From NCBI GenBank assembly GCA_021805865.1, contig JAJZDX010000028.1:1-57160 (forward strand): DNA of 57,160 nt. The letters run 5' to 3'. The translations under genes were made by a program, and so were the position numbers. The notes under the pieces are model-generated. The model saw only the letters and a program-made list of their open reading frames with translations, searched no databases and had not been told where the DNA came from. This document shows positions 1-9,440 of the stretch, in pieces. Position 1 is the stretch's first letter. Every line of letters begins with the position of its first letter. The DNA comes from Pseudomonadota bacterium. Lineage in GTDB: Bacteria > Pseudomonadota > Gammaproteobacteria > Steroidobacterales > Steroidobacteraceae.

Positions 1-48
1 CCCGGATCCGGATCCCCCCCCCCCCCCCCCCCGTTCCACCTCACCCTC
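1..48. repeat. G/C homopolymer and BamHI-type tandem at window edge
   Basis: The window opens with two tandem GGATCC hexamers (4-15) running into 19 consecutive C (14-32). This sits just beyond the stop of the first minus-strand gene (stop codon 49-51), so on that gene's coding strand it is a G19 run about 17 bases after the stop. No gene is visible here. It may be a genuine homopolymer, or a contig-edge or cloning artefact; the sequence alone cannot decide. Confidence 0.6.
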
Positions 49-2115
49 TTACGGTGTCCAGCCGCCCTGCTCTGCCGCCCGCCTCAGGCGCTTCGCCGGC
101 AGCCAGCGAACCCCGTGGCTCGAGGCCAGCTGCTCCATGGTCTGCACGACCTTGCCGAGTCCCTCCTGCTGCGCCCAGAACATCGGTCCGCCCTTGTAGG
201 AAGGGAAGCCGTAGCCGTTGATATAGACGATGTCGATGTCGCCGGCGCGCAAAGCGATCCCCTCCTCCAGAATCTTCGCCCCCTCATTGACCAGGGGATG
301 CAGCAGCCGCGCGAGGATCTCCCCATCGGGGATCTCCCGGCGCTCGATCCCGAGCTCGCGCGAGACTTCCTCGATAAGGGCGAGCGCCTCGGGATCGGCG
401 CGGCGCGAGCGACCCTCGTACCGGTAGAAGCCCCGGCCACTTTTCTGGCCGAGCCGGCCCTGCTCCGCCATCCTCTGCAGGATCGGGGACCAGCGCTCAT
501 CCGGCGGCAGGCTGCGGTTGCGCCGGATGGCCCAGCCGACGTCGTTGCCGGCGAGGTCGCGCATGGCGAGCGGCCCCATCGCGAAGCCGAACGCCTCGAT
601 CACCCGGTCGACCTGCTCGGGGCTGGCGCCCTCCTCGAGCAACCGCTCAGCCTCTGCGCCGTAATACTGCAGCATGCGGTTGCCGATGAACCCGTCGCAA
701 TTGCCGGCGAGCACCGGGATCTTGCCGAGCGTGCGGGCGAGCGCCATCACCGTGGCGAGGGTCTCAGGGGAGGTATGCGCGCCGCGGACGTTCTCCATGA
801 GCTTCATGACATGGGCGGGACTGAAAAAGTGCGTCCCGACCACCTGCTGCGGGCGCGAGGTCGCCGCGGCGATCATGTCGATGTCGAGCGAGGAGGTGTT
901 GGTGGCCAGGATGGCGTGCGCGGGCGCATGGCGGTCGAGTTTCGCGAAGATCTCGCGCTTGAGCGCGGGATCCTCGAACACCGCCTCGATGGCGATGTCG
1001 ACGTTCGCCAGTGCCTCGTACTCGGTGGTCGTCCCGATGAGCGACAGCGCCCACTCGACCTTCTCCGCGGCGAGGCGGCCGCGCTCCACGGAGGCGGCGT
1101 ACCGCTCGCGGATCCCGGCGAGGCCGTGCTCAAGGTTCTCGCGCGATACGTCCAACAGGGTCACGGGGATGCCGGCGCCGGCGAAGCACATGGCAATGCC
1201 GCCGCCCATCGTGCCGGAGCCGATCACCGCGGCGCGCCGGATCGGCTGCGGCGCGAGCGCCGCTCCCGGGCCGGGGATCTTTCTCGCCTCCCGCTCCGCG
1301 TGAAAGACGTGCATCAGGGCCCGGCGCTGCGGGCTTTCCCGGCACTCGAGATAGTACTGCCGCTCGAGCTTGAACGCCTCGGCGCGCTCCCGGGTACAGG
1401 CCGCCTCGATGGCATCGCAGGCGCGAAGCGGCGCCAGCTGACCGCGGTATTTCTTCGCGAGCTTCTCCCTCCAGGCCGCAATCAGCCCCGGATCGACTCC
1501 CATGATCTTGTCCGTGCGCTCGCTCGCGAGGCGCAGCGGTGCGCCCGAGCTCGCGAGCGAGCGCGCCAACATGGCCGCCTCGGCGAGCGGATCGGCGGCG
1601 ATCGCATCGATCAGCCCCAGATCCAATGCGCGGGCCGCCGGCAGATGCATCCCCGATGTGATCGCCTCGAGCGCCGCCTCCGGGCCCGCCAGGCGCGTAA
1701 AGCGCTGCGTGCCGCCCGCCCCCGGGATCAACCCGAGCTTCACCTCGGGCAACCCCATCCTCGCATCGGGCGAGGCCACCCGCGCGTGACAGGTGAGAGC
1801 GAGCTCGAACCCGCCGCCGAGCGCGGTGCCGCAGATGGCTGCCACAATCGGCTTGCCGGCCGATTCCATCTCCGCCTGCACATCGAGCAGGATCGGCGGC
1901 GCGAACGCCAGCCCGTTGGCGATCTCGTTGATGTCGGCGCCGGCCGGAAAGCTCCCTCGGGCGCCGATGACGATGCCCTTGACCGCGCCGTCCGCGGAAG
2001 CCGTGCGGATTCCTTCCACCAGCCCCTCGCGAACCAGGAGACTGAGCGCGTTGACCGGCGGATTGTCGATCTGCAGCACGGCCACATCGGCCTCGAGGCG
2101 GTAGTACGTAGCCAT
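49..2115 (-). CDS. Bifunctional enoyl-CoA hydratase / 3-hydroxyacyl-CoA dehydrogenase (FadJ/FadB-like)
   Basis: A 688-residue fusion for two steps of fatty-acid beta-oxidation: hydration of trans-2-enoyl-CoA, then NAD-dependent oxidation of the 3-hydroxyacyl-CoA. Residues 1-190 form a crotonase domain with the oxyanion-hole stretches FPAGADINEI and CGTALGGGFELAL and the catalytic-type Glu in LPEVKLGLIPGAGG. From about residue 290 there is a Rossmann domain (AVIGSGTMGGGIA), the HFFSPAHVMKLMENV stretch with the dehydrogenase His, and two C-terminal dehydrogenase helical repeats. ATG at 2115 was chosen because upstream residues in the same frame are low-complexity and not family-like. It lies downstream of the cys genes on the same strand, 151 bases after cysNC. 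The partner thiolase is not adjacent; a thiolase lies at 25253-26458. Fatty-acid use is inferred, and dicarboxylic or aromatic-derived acyl-CoAs are also possible. Confidence 0.93.
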   Translation of the reverse strand: MATYYRLEADVAVLQIDNPPVNALSLLVREGLVEGIRTASADGAVKGIVIGARGSFPAGADINEIANGLAFAPPILLDVQAEMESAGKPIVAAICGTALGGGFELALTCHARVASPDARMGLPEVKLGLIPGAGGTQRFTRLAGPEAALEAITSGMHLPAARALDLGLIDAIAADPLAEAAMLARSLASSGAPLRLASERTDKIMGVDPGLIAAWREKLAKKYRGQLAPLRACDAIEAACTRERAEAFKLERQYYLECRESPQRRALMHVFHAEREARKIPGPGAALAPQPIRRAAVIGSGTMGGGIAMCFAGAGIPVTLLDVSRENLEHGLAGIRERYAASVERGRLAAEKVEWALSLIGTTTEYEALANVDIAIEAVFEDPALKREIFAKLDRHAPAHAILATNTSSLDIDMIAAATSRPQQVVGTHFFSPAHVMKLMENVRGAHTSPETLATVMALARTLGKIPVLAGNCDGFIGNRMLQYYGAEAERLLEEGASPEQVDRVIEAFGFAMGPLAMRDLAGNDVGWAIRRNRSLPPDERWSPILQRMAEQGRLGQKSGRGFYRYEGRSRRADPEALALIEEVSRELGIERREIPDGEILARLLHPLVNEGAKILEEGIALRAGDIDIVYINGYGFPSYKGGPMFWAQQEGLGKVVQTMEQLASSHGVRWLPAKRLRRAAEQGGWTP

Positions 2116-2266
2116 GGCGCTTACCCGTGGGGCGACCGGCCGATGGTACCGTATCCGTTTCGCGGCACCAGTTCCGTCTTCAGGGCCGAGGCTCCCAGAG
2201 GGCTTCCGGGCGCCGCCTCCGCCTTCCTCGGCTGGCGCTCGGGCAGAGCGTCCGTCCCGCGCGTCC

Positions 2267-4162
2267 TCAGCCGATGATGTGCCGCTCGCGCAGCGCATCG
2301 AGCACACGCTGCGCGGCCTGCTCCGGGCCCGAGCCGGTTTCCAGCACGATCTCTGCGCTCTCGGGAACCTCGTAGGGCGAGTCGATGCCGGTGAAGTGCT
2401 TGATCTTGCCCGCGAGAGCCCGGGCATACAGGCCCTTGGGGTCCCGCCGCTGGCACTCCTCGATCGGGGTATCGACGAAGATCTCGATGAACTCACCCAC
2501 CTCCACCAGCTCACGCACCATGCGCCGCTCGGCCCTGAACGGCGAGATGAACGAGCACAGCACGATCGCCCCGGCATCGACGAAGAGCCTGGCGACCTCG
2601 CCCACGCGGCGGATGTTCTCCACCCGGTCGGCATCGGTGAAGCCGAGGTCGCGGTTCAGGCCGTGCCGCACGTTGTCGCCGTCCAGCATGTAGGTGTGCG
2701 CGCCGAGGACATGCAGCTCGCGCTCGACGATGTTGGCGATGGTGCTCTTGCCCGAGCCCGAGAGGCCCGTGAACCACAGAATCGCCGGCCGGTGGCCGTT
2801 CAGGCGCGTGCGCACCGCCTTGTCGACGAGCAGCGCCTGGCGGTGGATGTTGGTCGCACGGCGCAGGCCAAAACTGATCATGCCCGCGCCGGCGGTTTGA
2901 TAGGTGAAGCGGTCGATCAGCACGAAGGCGCCGGTCCCGTGGTTCTCGCCGTAGGGATCGAAGGCCACCGGGCTCGCCGTGCCGAGATTGCAGAAACCGA
3001 TCTCGTTGATCGCAAGCGTCCTGGCGGCGATGTGCTCGAGCGTGTTGACGTCGGTCTTGTGCTTGAGGCTGGTGACCCGCGCCGGCACGAACCGGGTGCC
3101 GATGCGCATGAGGTAGGAGCGCCCGGGCAGCATCGGCTCCTCGATCATCCACAGCACCTGCGCGGCGAACTGATCGACCACCTCGGGACGCTCATGCGAG
3201 TGGGCGAGGACATCGCCCCGGGCGATGTCCACTTCCTCGGTGAGAGTGAGCGTGACCGCATCGCCCGCGCGCGCCTCAGCCAGATCCCCGTCCGCCGCGA
3301 CGATGCGCGCAACGGCGCTCTCCCGGCCCGAGCCGGCCACCACCACGCGATCGCCCGGCCGCACCACACCCGAGGCGACCGTGCCGGAGAAGCCGCGGAA
3401 GTCGAGGTTCGGTCGGTTCACCCACTGCACCGGGAAGCGCATCGGCTTCTCATCGAGCCCCTCGGTCACATCGAGGGCCTCCAGGTGCTCGATCAGCGTC
3501 GGCCCCTCATACCAGCGCATGTGCCCGGAGCGGTGGATGACGTTGTCCCCGTAGCGCGCCGAGAGCGGAATGGGCGTGATCGAGCTGAACTCGAGCGCCT
3601 GGGCGAACCCCAGGTAATCGCCCACGATGTGGTGGAAGCGCTCTCCGGAGTAGTCCGCGAGATCGATCTTGTTGACCGCGAGCACCACGTGCTTGATGCC
3701 GAGCAGTGAGCAGATGTAGCTGTGCCGGCGCGTCTGGGTGAGCACGCCTTTGCGCGCATCGATCAGGATCACGGCCGCCTGCGAATTGGAGGCTCCGGTG
3801 GCCATGTTGCGCGTGTACTGCTCGTGCCCGGGGGTGTCCGCCACGATGAAGGCGCGGCGCGGCGTCGAGAAGAACCGGTACGCCACATCGATGGTGATGC
3901 CCTGCTCGCGCTCGGCCTGAAGGCCATCGACGAGCAGCGCAAGATCGAGCTCCTCGCCCGTGGTGCCGTGTTTGCGGCTGTCGCGCTCGAGCGCGGCCAG
4001 CTGATCATCGAGGATGAGGCGGGTGTCGTAGAGCAGCCGGCCGATGAGCGTCGACTTGCCATCATCCACCGACCCGCAGGTGAGAAAGCGCAGCAGCCCC
4101 TTCTCAGGTCCGCCCGCGGCGCCCGTGCCCACCGTCACTTGCGGGTGCGCGCCTGAGGTCAT
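2267..4162 (-). CDS. cysNC: Sulfate adenylyltransferase subunit 1 / adenylylsulfate kinase fusion (CysNC)
   Basis: A 631-residue fusion. The first two thirds are the GTPase subunit of ATP sulfurylase, with P-loop GSVDDGKST near residue 31, [17 protein letters not shown] (switch II) and NKIDL. From about residue 445 there is an APS kinase domain with its own P-loop GLSGSGKST and the [10 protein letters not shown] motif. With CysD it turns sulfate into APS using GTP hydrolysis, and the CysC part phosphorylates APS to PAPS, all in the cytosol. The ATG at 4162 is 12 bases after the cysD stop, so the two are co-transcribed. The fused NC form is common in proteobacteria. No defects are visible. Confidence 0.96.
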   Translation of the reverse strand: MTSGAHPQVTVGTGAAGGPEKGLLRFLTCGSVDDGKSTLIGRLLYDTRLILDDQLAALERDSRKHGTTGEELDLALLVDGLQAEREQGITIDVAYRFFSTPRRAFIVADTPGHEQYTRNMATGASNSQAAVILIDARKGVLTQTRRHSYICSLLGIKHVVLAVNKIDLADYSGERFHHIVGDYLGFAQALEFSSITPIPLSARYGDNVIHRSGHMRWYEGPTLIEHLEALDVTEGLDEKPMRFPVQWVNRPNLDFRGFSGTVASGVVRPGDRVVVAGSGRESAVARIVAADGDLAEARAGDAVTLTLTEEVDIARGDVLAHSHERPEVVDQFAAQVLWMIEEPMLPGRSYLMRIGTRFVPARVTSLKHKTDVNTLEHIAARTLAINEIGFCNLGTASPVAFDPYGENHGTGAFVLIDRFTYQTAGAGMISFGLRRATNIHRQALLVDKAVRTRLNGHRPAILWFTGLSGSGKSTIANIVERELHVLGAHTYMLDGDNVRHGLNRDLGFTDADRVENIRRVGEVARLFVDAGAIVLCSFISPFRAERRMVRELVEVGEFIEIFVDTPIEECQRRDPKGLYARALAGKIKHFTGIDSPYEVPESAEIVLETGSGPEQAAQRVLDALRERHIIG

Positions 4163-4174
4163 GGCAGCAACTCC

Positions 4175-5101
4175 TCAGAAATACCCATCACGTTTCTTCT
4201 TCTCCATGGAAGCGGCCTCATCGGTGTCGATGAGTCGGCCCGAGCGCTCCGAGGTGCGCGTCGCGAGCATCTCGGCGATGATCTCATCGAGCGTGGCGGC
4301 GGTGCTCTCGATCGCGGCCGAGAGCGGATAGCAACCGAGCGAGCGGAACCGCACCATGCGCACGCGCTCGACCTCGCCGGGCTTCAAGGGCATGCGCTCG
4401 TCATCGCGCATGATGAGCTGGCCGTCTCGCTCGAGCACGGGCCGCGGAGCGGCGAAATACAACGGCACCACCGGGATGTCCTCGGCGCGCGTGTACTGCC
4501 AGATGTCGAGCTCCGTCCAGTTCGAAAGCGGAAACACCCGGATCGTCTCGCCCTGGCTGATCCTGGTGTTGTAGAGATTCCAGAGCTCCGGGCGCTGGTT
4601 GCGCGGGTCCCAGACGTGCCCCGCGGAGCGGAAGGAGAAGATGCGCTCCTTCGCGCGGCTTTTCTCCTCGTCGCGCCGCGCGCCGCCGAAGGCGGCATCG
4701 AACCCCCATTTGTCGAGCGCCTGCTTCAGCGCCTCGGTCTTCATCACCTGGGTATGGAGCTGGGAGCCGGAGGCGATCGGATTGATGCCGCGCGCGAGCC
4801 CCTCCGGATTGGTGTGCACCAGGAGCTTCACCCCGTAGCGCTTCGCGATCTCATCGCGATGGCGGATCATGTCGCGGAACTTCCAGCCCGTGTCGACGTG
4901 CAGCAGCGGAAACGGCGGCTTGGAGGGATAGAACGCCTTCAACGCCAGATGCAGCATGACACCGGAGTCCTTGCCGATGGAATAGAGCATCACGGGATTG
5001 CGGAACTCGGCGGCCACCTCGCGCAGGATGCCGATCGACTCGGCCTCGAGGCGCTTCAGGTGCTGCGAGAGCCGCGCTCGGGACAGGGCGGTCGTGCTCA
5101 T
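4175..5101 (-). CDS. cysD: Sulfate adenylyltransferase subunit 2 (CysD)
   Basis: A 308-residue catalytic subunit of ATP sulfurylase, a PAPS-reductase-fold N-type ATP pyrophosphatase. The PP-loop is visible as [14 protein letters not shown] (about residues 41-54), followed by family stretches such as [27 protein letters not shown] and the C-terminal [20 protein letters not shown]. It adenylates sulfate in complex with CysN. Its start is 6 bases after the cysQ stop and its end 12 bases before cysNC, giving a cysQ-cysD-cysNC transcription unit. The full family length (about 300 residues) is present. Confidence 0.96.
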   Translation of the reverse strand: MSTTALSRARLSQHLKRLEAESIGILREVAAEFRNPVMLYSIGKDSGVMLHLALKAFYPSKPPFPLLHVDTGWKFRDMIRHRDEIAKRYGVKLLVHTNPEGLARGINPIASGSQLHTQVMKTEALKQALDKWGFDAAFGGARRDEEKSRAKERIFSFRSAGHVWDPRNQRPELWNLYNTRISQGETIRVFPLSNWTELDIWQYTRAEDIPVVPLYFAAPRPVLERDGQLIMRDDERMPLKPGEVERVRMVRFRSLGCYPLSAAIESTAATLDEIIAEMLATRTSERSGRLIDTDEAASMEKKKRDGYF

Positions 5102-5107
5102 GAGCGA

Positions 5108-5920
5108 TCAGGCCGGCAACGGGGCGAGCTCGAGCGGCCCGCCGGCGATGAAGAAGGGGTTGCGGAACTGCGGCTTGCCGTAAAGCAGCGGCCCGCCGCC
5201 CGGGGCGAGCACCCGGCCGCCCGCCGCCGCGAGCACCGCGTGGCCGGCGGCGGTGTCCCACTCCATGGTCGGCCCGAGCCGCGGATACAGATCCGCCTCG
5301 CCCGCGGCCACCAGGCAGAACTTCAGTGAGGAGCCGACGGAGACGCGGTGGCGCACGGTGTAGCGGCGCAGATAGGTCTCCGTTTCCGGGGTGGAGTGCG
5401 ATCGCGACACCACGGCGGTAATCCCCTCCGCGGGGACCGGCCGCACGTGCAGGCTCTCGCGCGGCCCCGGCGATGCCTCGCCGGTGGGATGGCGGCAGCG
5501 GAAAGCCGCCGCCTCGGCGGCATCGCCCGCATAGAGCATTGCGCCGACCGGCGAGTAGACCACGCCGAGCACGGGCCGCCGGTGCCGGATGAGCGCGATA
5601 TTGACGGTGAACTCGCCGCGCCGGTGGATGAACTCCTTCGTGCCATCGAGCGGATCGACCAGGAAGAACGCCTCGCCGACCTCGGGGATGCGTCCCGCCG
5701 CGGCCGACTCCTCGGCCACCACCGGGATGTCGGGCGCGAGGCGTGCGAGGTGCTCGAGAATGATGGCCTCCGAGGCGCGGTCGGCCTCGGTGACCGGAGA
5801 CTGGTCCGCCTTGTGCTCGACCGCAAACTCGCTCTCATAGACCGCGTGGGCGGCACGGCCGGCCGTGTGGGCCACCCCGAGCAGGGCTTCGAGCAAGTCG
5901 GCGTCGGCGATGTGAGACAT
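5108..5920 (-). CDS. cysQ: 3'(2'),5'-bisphosphate nucleotidase (CysQ)
   Basis: An inositol-monophosphatase-fold enzyme of 270 residues that removes the 3'-phosphate from PAP or PAPS, recycling the by-product of sulfate assimilation. Metal-binding motifs are visible: VAEESA (Glu ligand) and DPLDGTKEF, then EWDTAAGHAVLAAAGG near the C-terminus. The reading frame is open to a GTG at 5935, but the ATG at 5920 is preferred because AAGGA (5928-5932) sits 7 bases upstream of it. It is the first gene of the cysQ-cysD-cysNC set, which fits a role in balancing PAPS. The upstream 111 bases probably hold the promoter, but I saw no convincing hexamers. Confidence 0.93.
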   Translation of the reverse strand: MSHIADADLLEALLGVAHTAGRAAHAVYESEFAVEHKADQSPVTEADRASEAIILEHLARLAPDIPVVAEESAAAGRIPEVGEAFFLVDPLDGTKEFIHRRGEFTVNIALIRHRRPVLGVVYSPVGAMLYAGDAAEAAAFRCRHPTGEASPGPRESLHVRPVPAEGITAVVSRSHSTPETETYLRRYTVRHRVSVGSSLKFCLVAAGEADLYPRLGPTMEWDTAAGHAVLAAAGGRVLAPGGGPLLYGKPQFRNPFFIAGGPLELAPLPA

Positions 5921-6031
5921 GCGCATATCCTTCACGACGGTGTGCGCAGTCTACACAATACACCGCCCGGCAGGCCCTCCGAAGCACCGCCGGGGCCCAG
6001 ATTTTCGGGCTATGTGATCAGGCTCTCATGC

Positions 6032-6616
6032 TCACTTCTGCCTCACGGCCTCGACCTGGATCTTCAGGCGCACCCACATCTGGAAACCGAACGCCTTGCC
6101 GAAGGTCATGCCGTACTTGGCCCGATCGAACTCCGAGATGGCATCCGCCCCGCAGCGGTACTGGTGGAACATCGGGATTTCCTTGCACTCGAAGTGGCGG
6201 ATGGTGAGCGTGAGCGGCCGGGTCACCCCGTGCAGGGTGAACCTGCCGATCACCCGGGTGGGCGAGCCGTGCACGAAGTCCGCCAGGCGTCCGACGTACG
6301 TGGCGATCGGGTAGCGGGCCGTATCGAGCAATGTCGGAATGGTCCGTGCGTCCTTGTCGAGGTGCCTGTTGCCGAAATCATCCGAGGCGGTTTGCACGGT
6401 CACGTGCACCGTGCCCGTGCGGGCCTGACGGTTCATGACGATGGTGCACCGCGTCCTGGTGAACATGCCGCGCCAGACCGACAGGCCCCCCAGATGATCC
6501 GCCGCGAAGCTGGGATGCGTATGCGCGGGATCGCACACGTAGGTGACGGGCTTGGCGAAGGCGGTGCCGCAGAGCGCCAGCAGGGCGAGCGCCAGAATGA
6601 GCTTTCTCGGTCGCAT
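6032..6616 (-). CDS. YceI-family periplasmic lipid-binding-like protein
   Basis: A 194-residue secreted protein. An N-terminal signal peptide is clear: MRPRK, a Leu/Ala core, then a likely cleavage after GTAFA. The rest looks like a YceI lipocalin-like barrel: FAADHLGGLSVWRGMF near the start, RYPIATYVG in the middle, VIGRFTLHGVTRPLTLTI, and a C-terminal FDRAKYGMTFGKAFG segment. YceI proteins bind isoprenoid or other amphiphilic ligands, and the ligand here is unknown. Two Cys pairs (Cys28, Cys57 and two later) could form disulfides. A strong AAGGAG lies 5 bases before the ATG. It appears to stand alone between cysQ and ald. Confidence 0.88.
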   Translation of the reverse strand: MRPRKLILALALLALCGTAFAKPVTYVCDPAHTHPSFAADHLGGLSVWRGMFTRTRCTIVMNRQARTGTVHVTVQTASDDFGNRHLDKDARTIPTLLDTARYPIATYVGRLADFVHGSPTRVIGRFTLHGVTRPLTLTIRHFECKEIPMFHQYRCGADAISEFDRAKYGMTFGKAFGFQMWVRLKIQVEAVRQK

Positions 6617-6732
6617 GGGGGCTCCTTGTAGTCGGGAAGCGCCCCGCGGGGTGACTCGAGGCCGGGTCAGCCGCGCGAGGCGCCCCGTAGCCTACCGGCA
6701 GGAGCGGCCGCTGCGCCAGCGGTTACACGCAG

Positions 6733-7845
6733 TTAACCGCCTCCGACGGGCGAGGCGGCGAGCGGCACGCCGAGCGCCTGGGCCACCGCCGGATGGGTGA
6801 TGGCGCCCGCGTGCACGTTGAGCCCCGCCGCGAAGCCCGCATCCTGCGCAAGCGCCGCTTTCCAGCCGCGATCGGCCAGCATCCTGACATAGGGAAGCGT
6901 CGCATTGGTGAGCGCGAAAGTCGAGGTGCGCGCCACCGCGCCCGGCATGTTGGCGACGCAATAGTGCACAACCCCATCGACGACGAAGGTCGGCTCGGCG
7001 TGGGTGGTCGGCCGGCTGGTCTCGAAACAGCCGCCCTGGTCGATGGAGATGTCGACCAGCACCGATCCGGGCTGCATGCTCGAGAGCATGGCCCGCGTCA
7101 GCAGCTTCGGCGCCGCGGCGCCGGCGATCAGCACCGCGCCGATCACGAGGTCGGCGTCCTTGACCAGCCGCTCGATGGCCTCGGTGGTCGAGTACGCCGT
7201 ACGGAGCGAGGAGCCGAACTGCGCCGAGAGCTCGCGCAGCCGCTCGACCGAGCGGTCGACCACGGTCACATCGGCGTGCAGCCCCACAGCCATCTGCGCA
7301 GCGTGCGTACCGGCCACACCGCCGCCGAGGATCACGACCTTCCCGGGCGGCACGCCCGGCACCCCGCCGAGCAGCACGCCGCGCCCGCCCGTGGCTTTCA
7401 GCAGACAGTTGGCGCCGACTTGCACGGACATGCGACCGGCGACCTCGCTCATCGGCGTCAGCAGGGGCAGCGAGCCGTGACGGGTCACGGTCTCATAGGC
7501 GATGGCGGTGGCGGCGGATTTCATCAGCGCGCGCGCCTGGCTCGGGTCCGGCGCCAGGTGCAGATAGGTGAAGAGCACCTGCCCGGGGCGAAGCATGGCG
7601 CACTCGCCCGCCTGGGGCTCCTTCACCTTCACCACCAGATCGGCGCGCTCGAAGACCTCGGCCGCTCCGGCGGCGATCGTTGCGCCCGCCGTCCGGTATT
7701 CGCCGTCCGTGATGCCGATGCCGACCCCTGCGCCGGTCTCGATCAGCACCTCGTGGCCGGCGGCGGTGAGCTCGCGCACCCCCGCGGGAACGAGCCCGAC
7801 CCGATACTCATGAACCTTGATCTCGCGCGGAACACCGATACGCAT
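6733..7845 (-). CDS. ald: Alanine dehydrogenase
   Basis: A 370-residue NAD-dependent enzyme interconverting L-alanine with pyruvate plus ammonia. The N-terminal [23 protein letters not shown] contains the conserved Arg and Lys substrate contacts, followed by YLHLAP (the His-containing motif), a Rossmann domain [28 protein letters not shown], and [19 protein letters not shown]. Length matches the family. It is transcribed divergently from an Lrp/AsnC-type regulator across a 141-base spacer, the usual arrangement for alanine-responsive control of ald. The last residues (ASPVGGG) are slightly short of some homologues but within the normal range. Confidence 0.96.
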   Translation of the reverse strand: MRIGVPREIKVHEYRVGLVPAGVRELTAAGHEVLIETGAGVGIGITDGEYRTAGATIAAGAAEVFERADLVVKVKEPQAGECAMLRPGQVLFTYLHLAPDPSQARALMKSAATAIAYETVTRHGSLPLLTPMSEVAGRMSVQVGANCLLKATGGRGVLLGGVPGVPPGKVVILGGGVAGTHAAQMAVGLHADVTVVDRSVERLRELSAQFGSSLRTAYSTTEAIERLVKDADLVIGAVLIAGAAAPKLLTRAMLSSMQPGSVLVDISIDQGGCFETSRPTTHAEPTFVVDGVVHYCVANMPGAVARTSTFALTNATLPYVRMLADRGWKAALAQDAGFAAGLNVHAGAITHPAVAQALGVPLAASPVGGG

Positions 7846-7940
7846 GGGTGCGTTTCCCCCAGTGGAAGACTGGCGAACAGCTTAGAAAGAGGGGGTGGAG
7901 AGGACTTGCGAAATGCCGGGCCGGCAGCCGCGGGCATTGG

Positions 7941-7986
7941 CAGATTCTGCAGAAAGTCAAATGAGATATGGCAGAATATTGCGCAT
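7941..7986. promoter_or_regulatory. Candidate Lrp-type operator in the ald/lrp spacer
   Basis: The 141-base spacer between the divergent ald and lrp genes contains the 10-base perfect palindrome TTCTGCAGAA (7945-7954), followed one helical turn or two later by the AT-rich GCAGAATATTGCGC (7971-7984) directly before the lrp start. The second element partly matches the AT-rich, CAG-started Lrp consensus. An autoregulatory and ald-activating operator is expected from context. The exact boundaries are inferred. Confidence 0.35.
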
Positions 7987-8448
7987 ATGGAACCGGATCG
8001 CTACGATCACGCCATCCTTCGCCGTCTGCAACAGGACGCGCGGATCACCAATGCGAAGCTCGCCGGGGAGGTGAGCCTCTCGGAATCGGCCTGCCTGCGC
8101 CGGGTGAAGGCCCTCGAGGAGGCCGGCCTCATCGAGGGGTACACCGCCCTGCTCAACCAGCACAAGTGCGGCTACCCGGTCAACGTGTTCGTGAGCATCA
8201 CCCTCGACCGGCAGAGCCAGTCGGGCCTGACGGCCTTCGAGGCCGCCGTGCGCAAGATCCCCCAGGTCATGGAGTGCTACCTCATGACGGGCGAGCACGA
8301 CTACCTGCTGCGTGTCGTGGTGGCCGACCTCGCCGACTTCGAGCGCATCCACAGCCAGCACCTCACCCGACTGCCGAGCGTGGTGCGTGTGCACTCGAGC
8401 TTCGCCATGCGCACGGTCACCCGCACGACGGAGCTGCCTCTGCGTTAG
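7987..8448 (+). CDS. Lrp/AsnC-family transcriptional regulator, likely regulator of ald
   Basis: A 153-residue regulator with an N-terminal winged HTH (about residues 6-55; ILRRLQQDARITNAKLAGEVSLSESACLRRVKALEEAGLI) and a C-terminal RAM ligand-binding domain (about 70-150; VMECYLMTGEHDYLLRVVVADLADFE). Proteins of this family bind amino acids and oligomerise on DNA. Position opposite ald makes alanine the likely effector (inference). The start at ATG 7987 gives the canonical length; the frame is open much further upstream but that part is antisense to ald. The stop TAG (8446-8448) overlaps the stop of the convergent oxidoreductase by 4 bases, so no terminator fits between them. Confidence 0.94.
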   Translation: MEPDRYDHAILRRLQQDARITNAKLAGEVSLSESACLRRVKALEEAGLIEGYTALLNQHKCGYPVNVFVSITLDRQSQSGLTAFEAAVRKIPQVMECYLMTGEHDYLLRVVVADLADFERIHSQHLTRLPSVVRVHSSFAMRTVTRTTELPLR

Positions 8449-9440
8449 ACCCGCAGCACGATCTTGCCGATGTGGGCGCCGGATTCCATCAGCTCGTGGG
8501 CACGGGCGGCCTCGATGAGCGGGAAGGCGGCATGGATGGGCAGGCGAAGCGACTTCGCCTCGATGAGCGGCCAGATCTCCTTGCGCAGCGCCGCCGCCAG
8601 GCGGCCTTTGCTCTCGAGCGACTGCGGTCGCAGCGTGCTGCCGCCCAGCATCAGCCGCTTGCGCATCAGCTCCCGCAGGTCGACTTTCGCCTCGCGCCCA
8701 CGCTGGGTCGCGATCACCGCGATGCGCCCTTGCACCGCCGCCGCGGCGATATCGCGCTCCACGTAATCTCCACCGACCATGTCCAGAATGACATCGGCCC
8801 CTCGCCCCTCGGTTGCCGCCAGGGTGGCCGCGACGAAATCCTCGTGCTTGTAGTCGATGGCAACGTCAGCGCCGAGCGCACGGCACGCGGCGCATTTCTC
8901 CGCGCTGCCGGCGGTGACGATGACACGCGCGCCGCAGGCCCTGGCCAGCACGATGGCCGTGACGCCGATGCCGCTCGATCCGCCGTGGACCAACAGCCAC
9001 TCGCCCGGCCGCAGGCCCGATCGCTGGAAGACGTTGTAATAGACGGTGAACACCGTCTCCGGGAGCACCGCGGCCTCCTCCAGGGACAGCGTCCCCGGCA
9101 CGGGCAGGCACTGCACGGCCGGCGCCGCCACATACTCGGCATAGCCTCCGCCCGCCACCAACGCGCACACGCGCGATCCCAACGCGGGCTCCTTTACCGC
9201 CGCGCCCACCCGCACCACTTCCCCCGCCACCTCCAGCCCCGGGATGTCGGAGGCTCCCGGCGGGGGGGGATAGTGCCCCTGGCGCTGCATCAGGTCCGGG
9301 CGATTGACCCCCGCGGCCGCCACGCGGATCAGCGCCTCGTGCGCAGCCGGCTCCGGCACCGGACGCTGCGCGGCGCGCAGCACATCGGGGGCTCCGGGCC
9401 GGGTAATCTCGATCACGGTCATCCAGGTCGGTACGCTCAT
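8445..9440 (-). CDS. NAD(P)H quinone oxidoreductase, PIG3/Qor-type MDR family
   Basis: A 331-residue zinc-independent medium-chain oxidoreductase. Visible features: the N-terminal GroES-like fold (VRVAAAGVNRPDLMQRQGHYPPPPGASDIPGLEVAGEV), the nucleotide-binding loop WLLVHGGSSGIG near residue 145, and VILDMVGGDY. The stretch after NRPDLMQRQG resembles PIG3/TP53I3-type quinone reductases. The start at 9440 overlaps the stop of the arnD-like gene as ATGA, which implies translational coupling at the end of the arn operon; a second ATG at 9422 is also possible. Why a quinone reductase belongs to this operon is not known. The 3' end overlaps the lrp stop by 4 bases. Confidence 0.9.
   Translation of the reverse strand: MSVPTWMTVIEITRPGAPDVLRAAQRPVPEPAAHEALIRVAAAGVNRPDLMQRQGHYPPPPGASDIPGLEVAGEVVRVGAAVKEPALGSRVCALVAGGGYAEYVAAPAVQCLPVPGTLSLEEAAVLPETVFTVYYNVFQRSGLRPGEWLLVHGGSSGIGVTAIVLARACGARVIVTAGSAEKCAACRALGADVAIDYKHEDFVAATLAATEGRGADVILDMVGGDYVERDIAAAAVQGRIAVIATQRGREAKVDLRELMRKRLMLGGSTLRPQSLESKGRLAAALRKEIWPLIEAKSLRLPIHAAFPLIEAARAHELMESGAHIGKIVLRV

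Noticed and set aside
115..2277. 720-residue plus-strand open frame opposite the FadJ-like gene
   Set aside because: It lies entirely antisense to a gene with clear motifs, has Arg/Ala/Gly/Asp-rich composition and no domain. Such long antisense frames are expected in GC-rich coding DNA.
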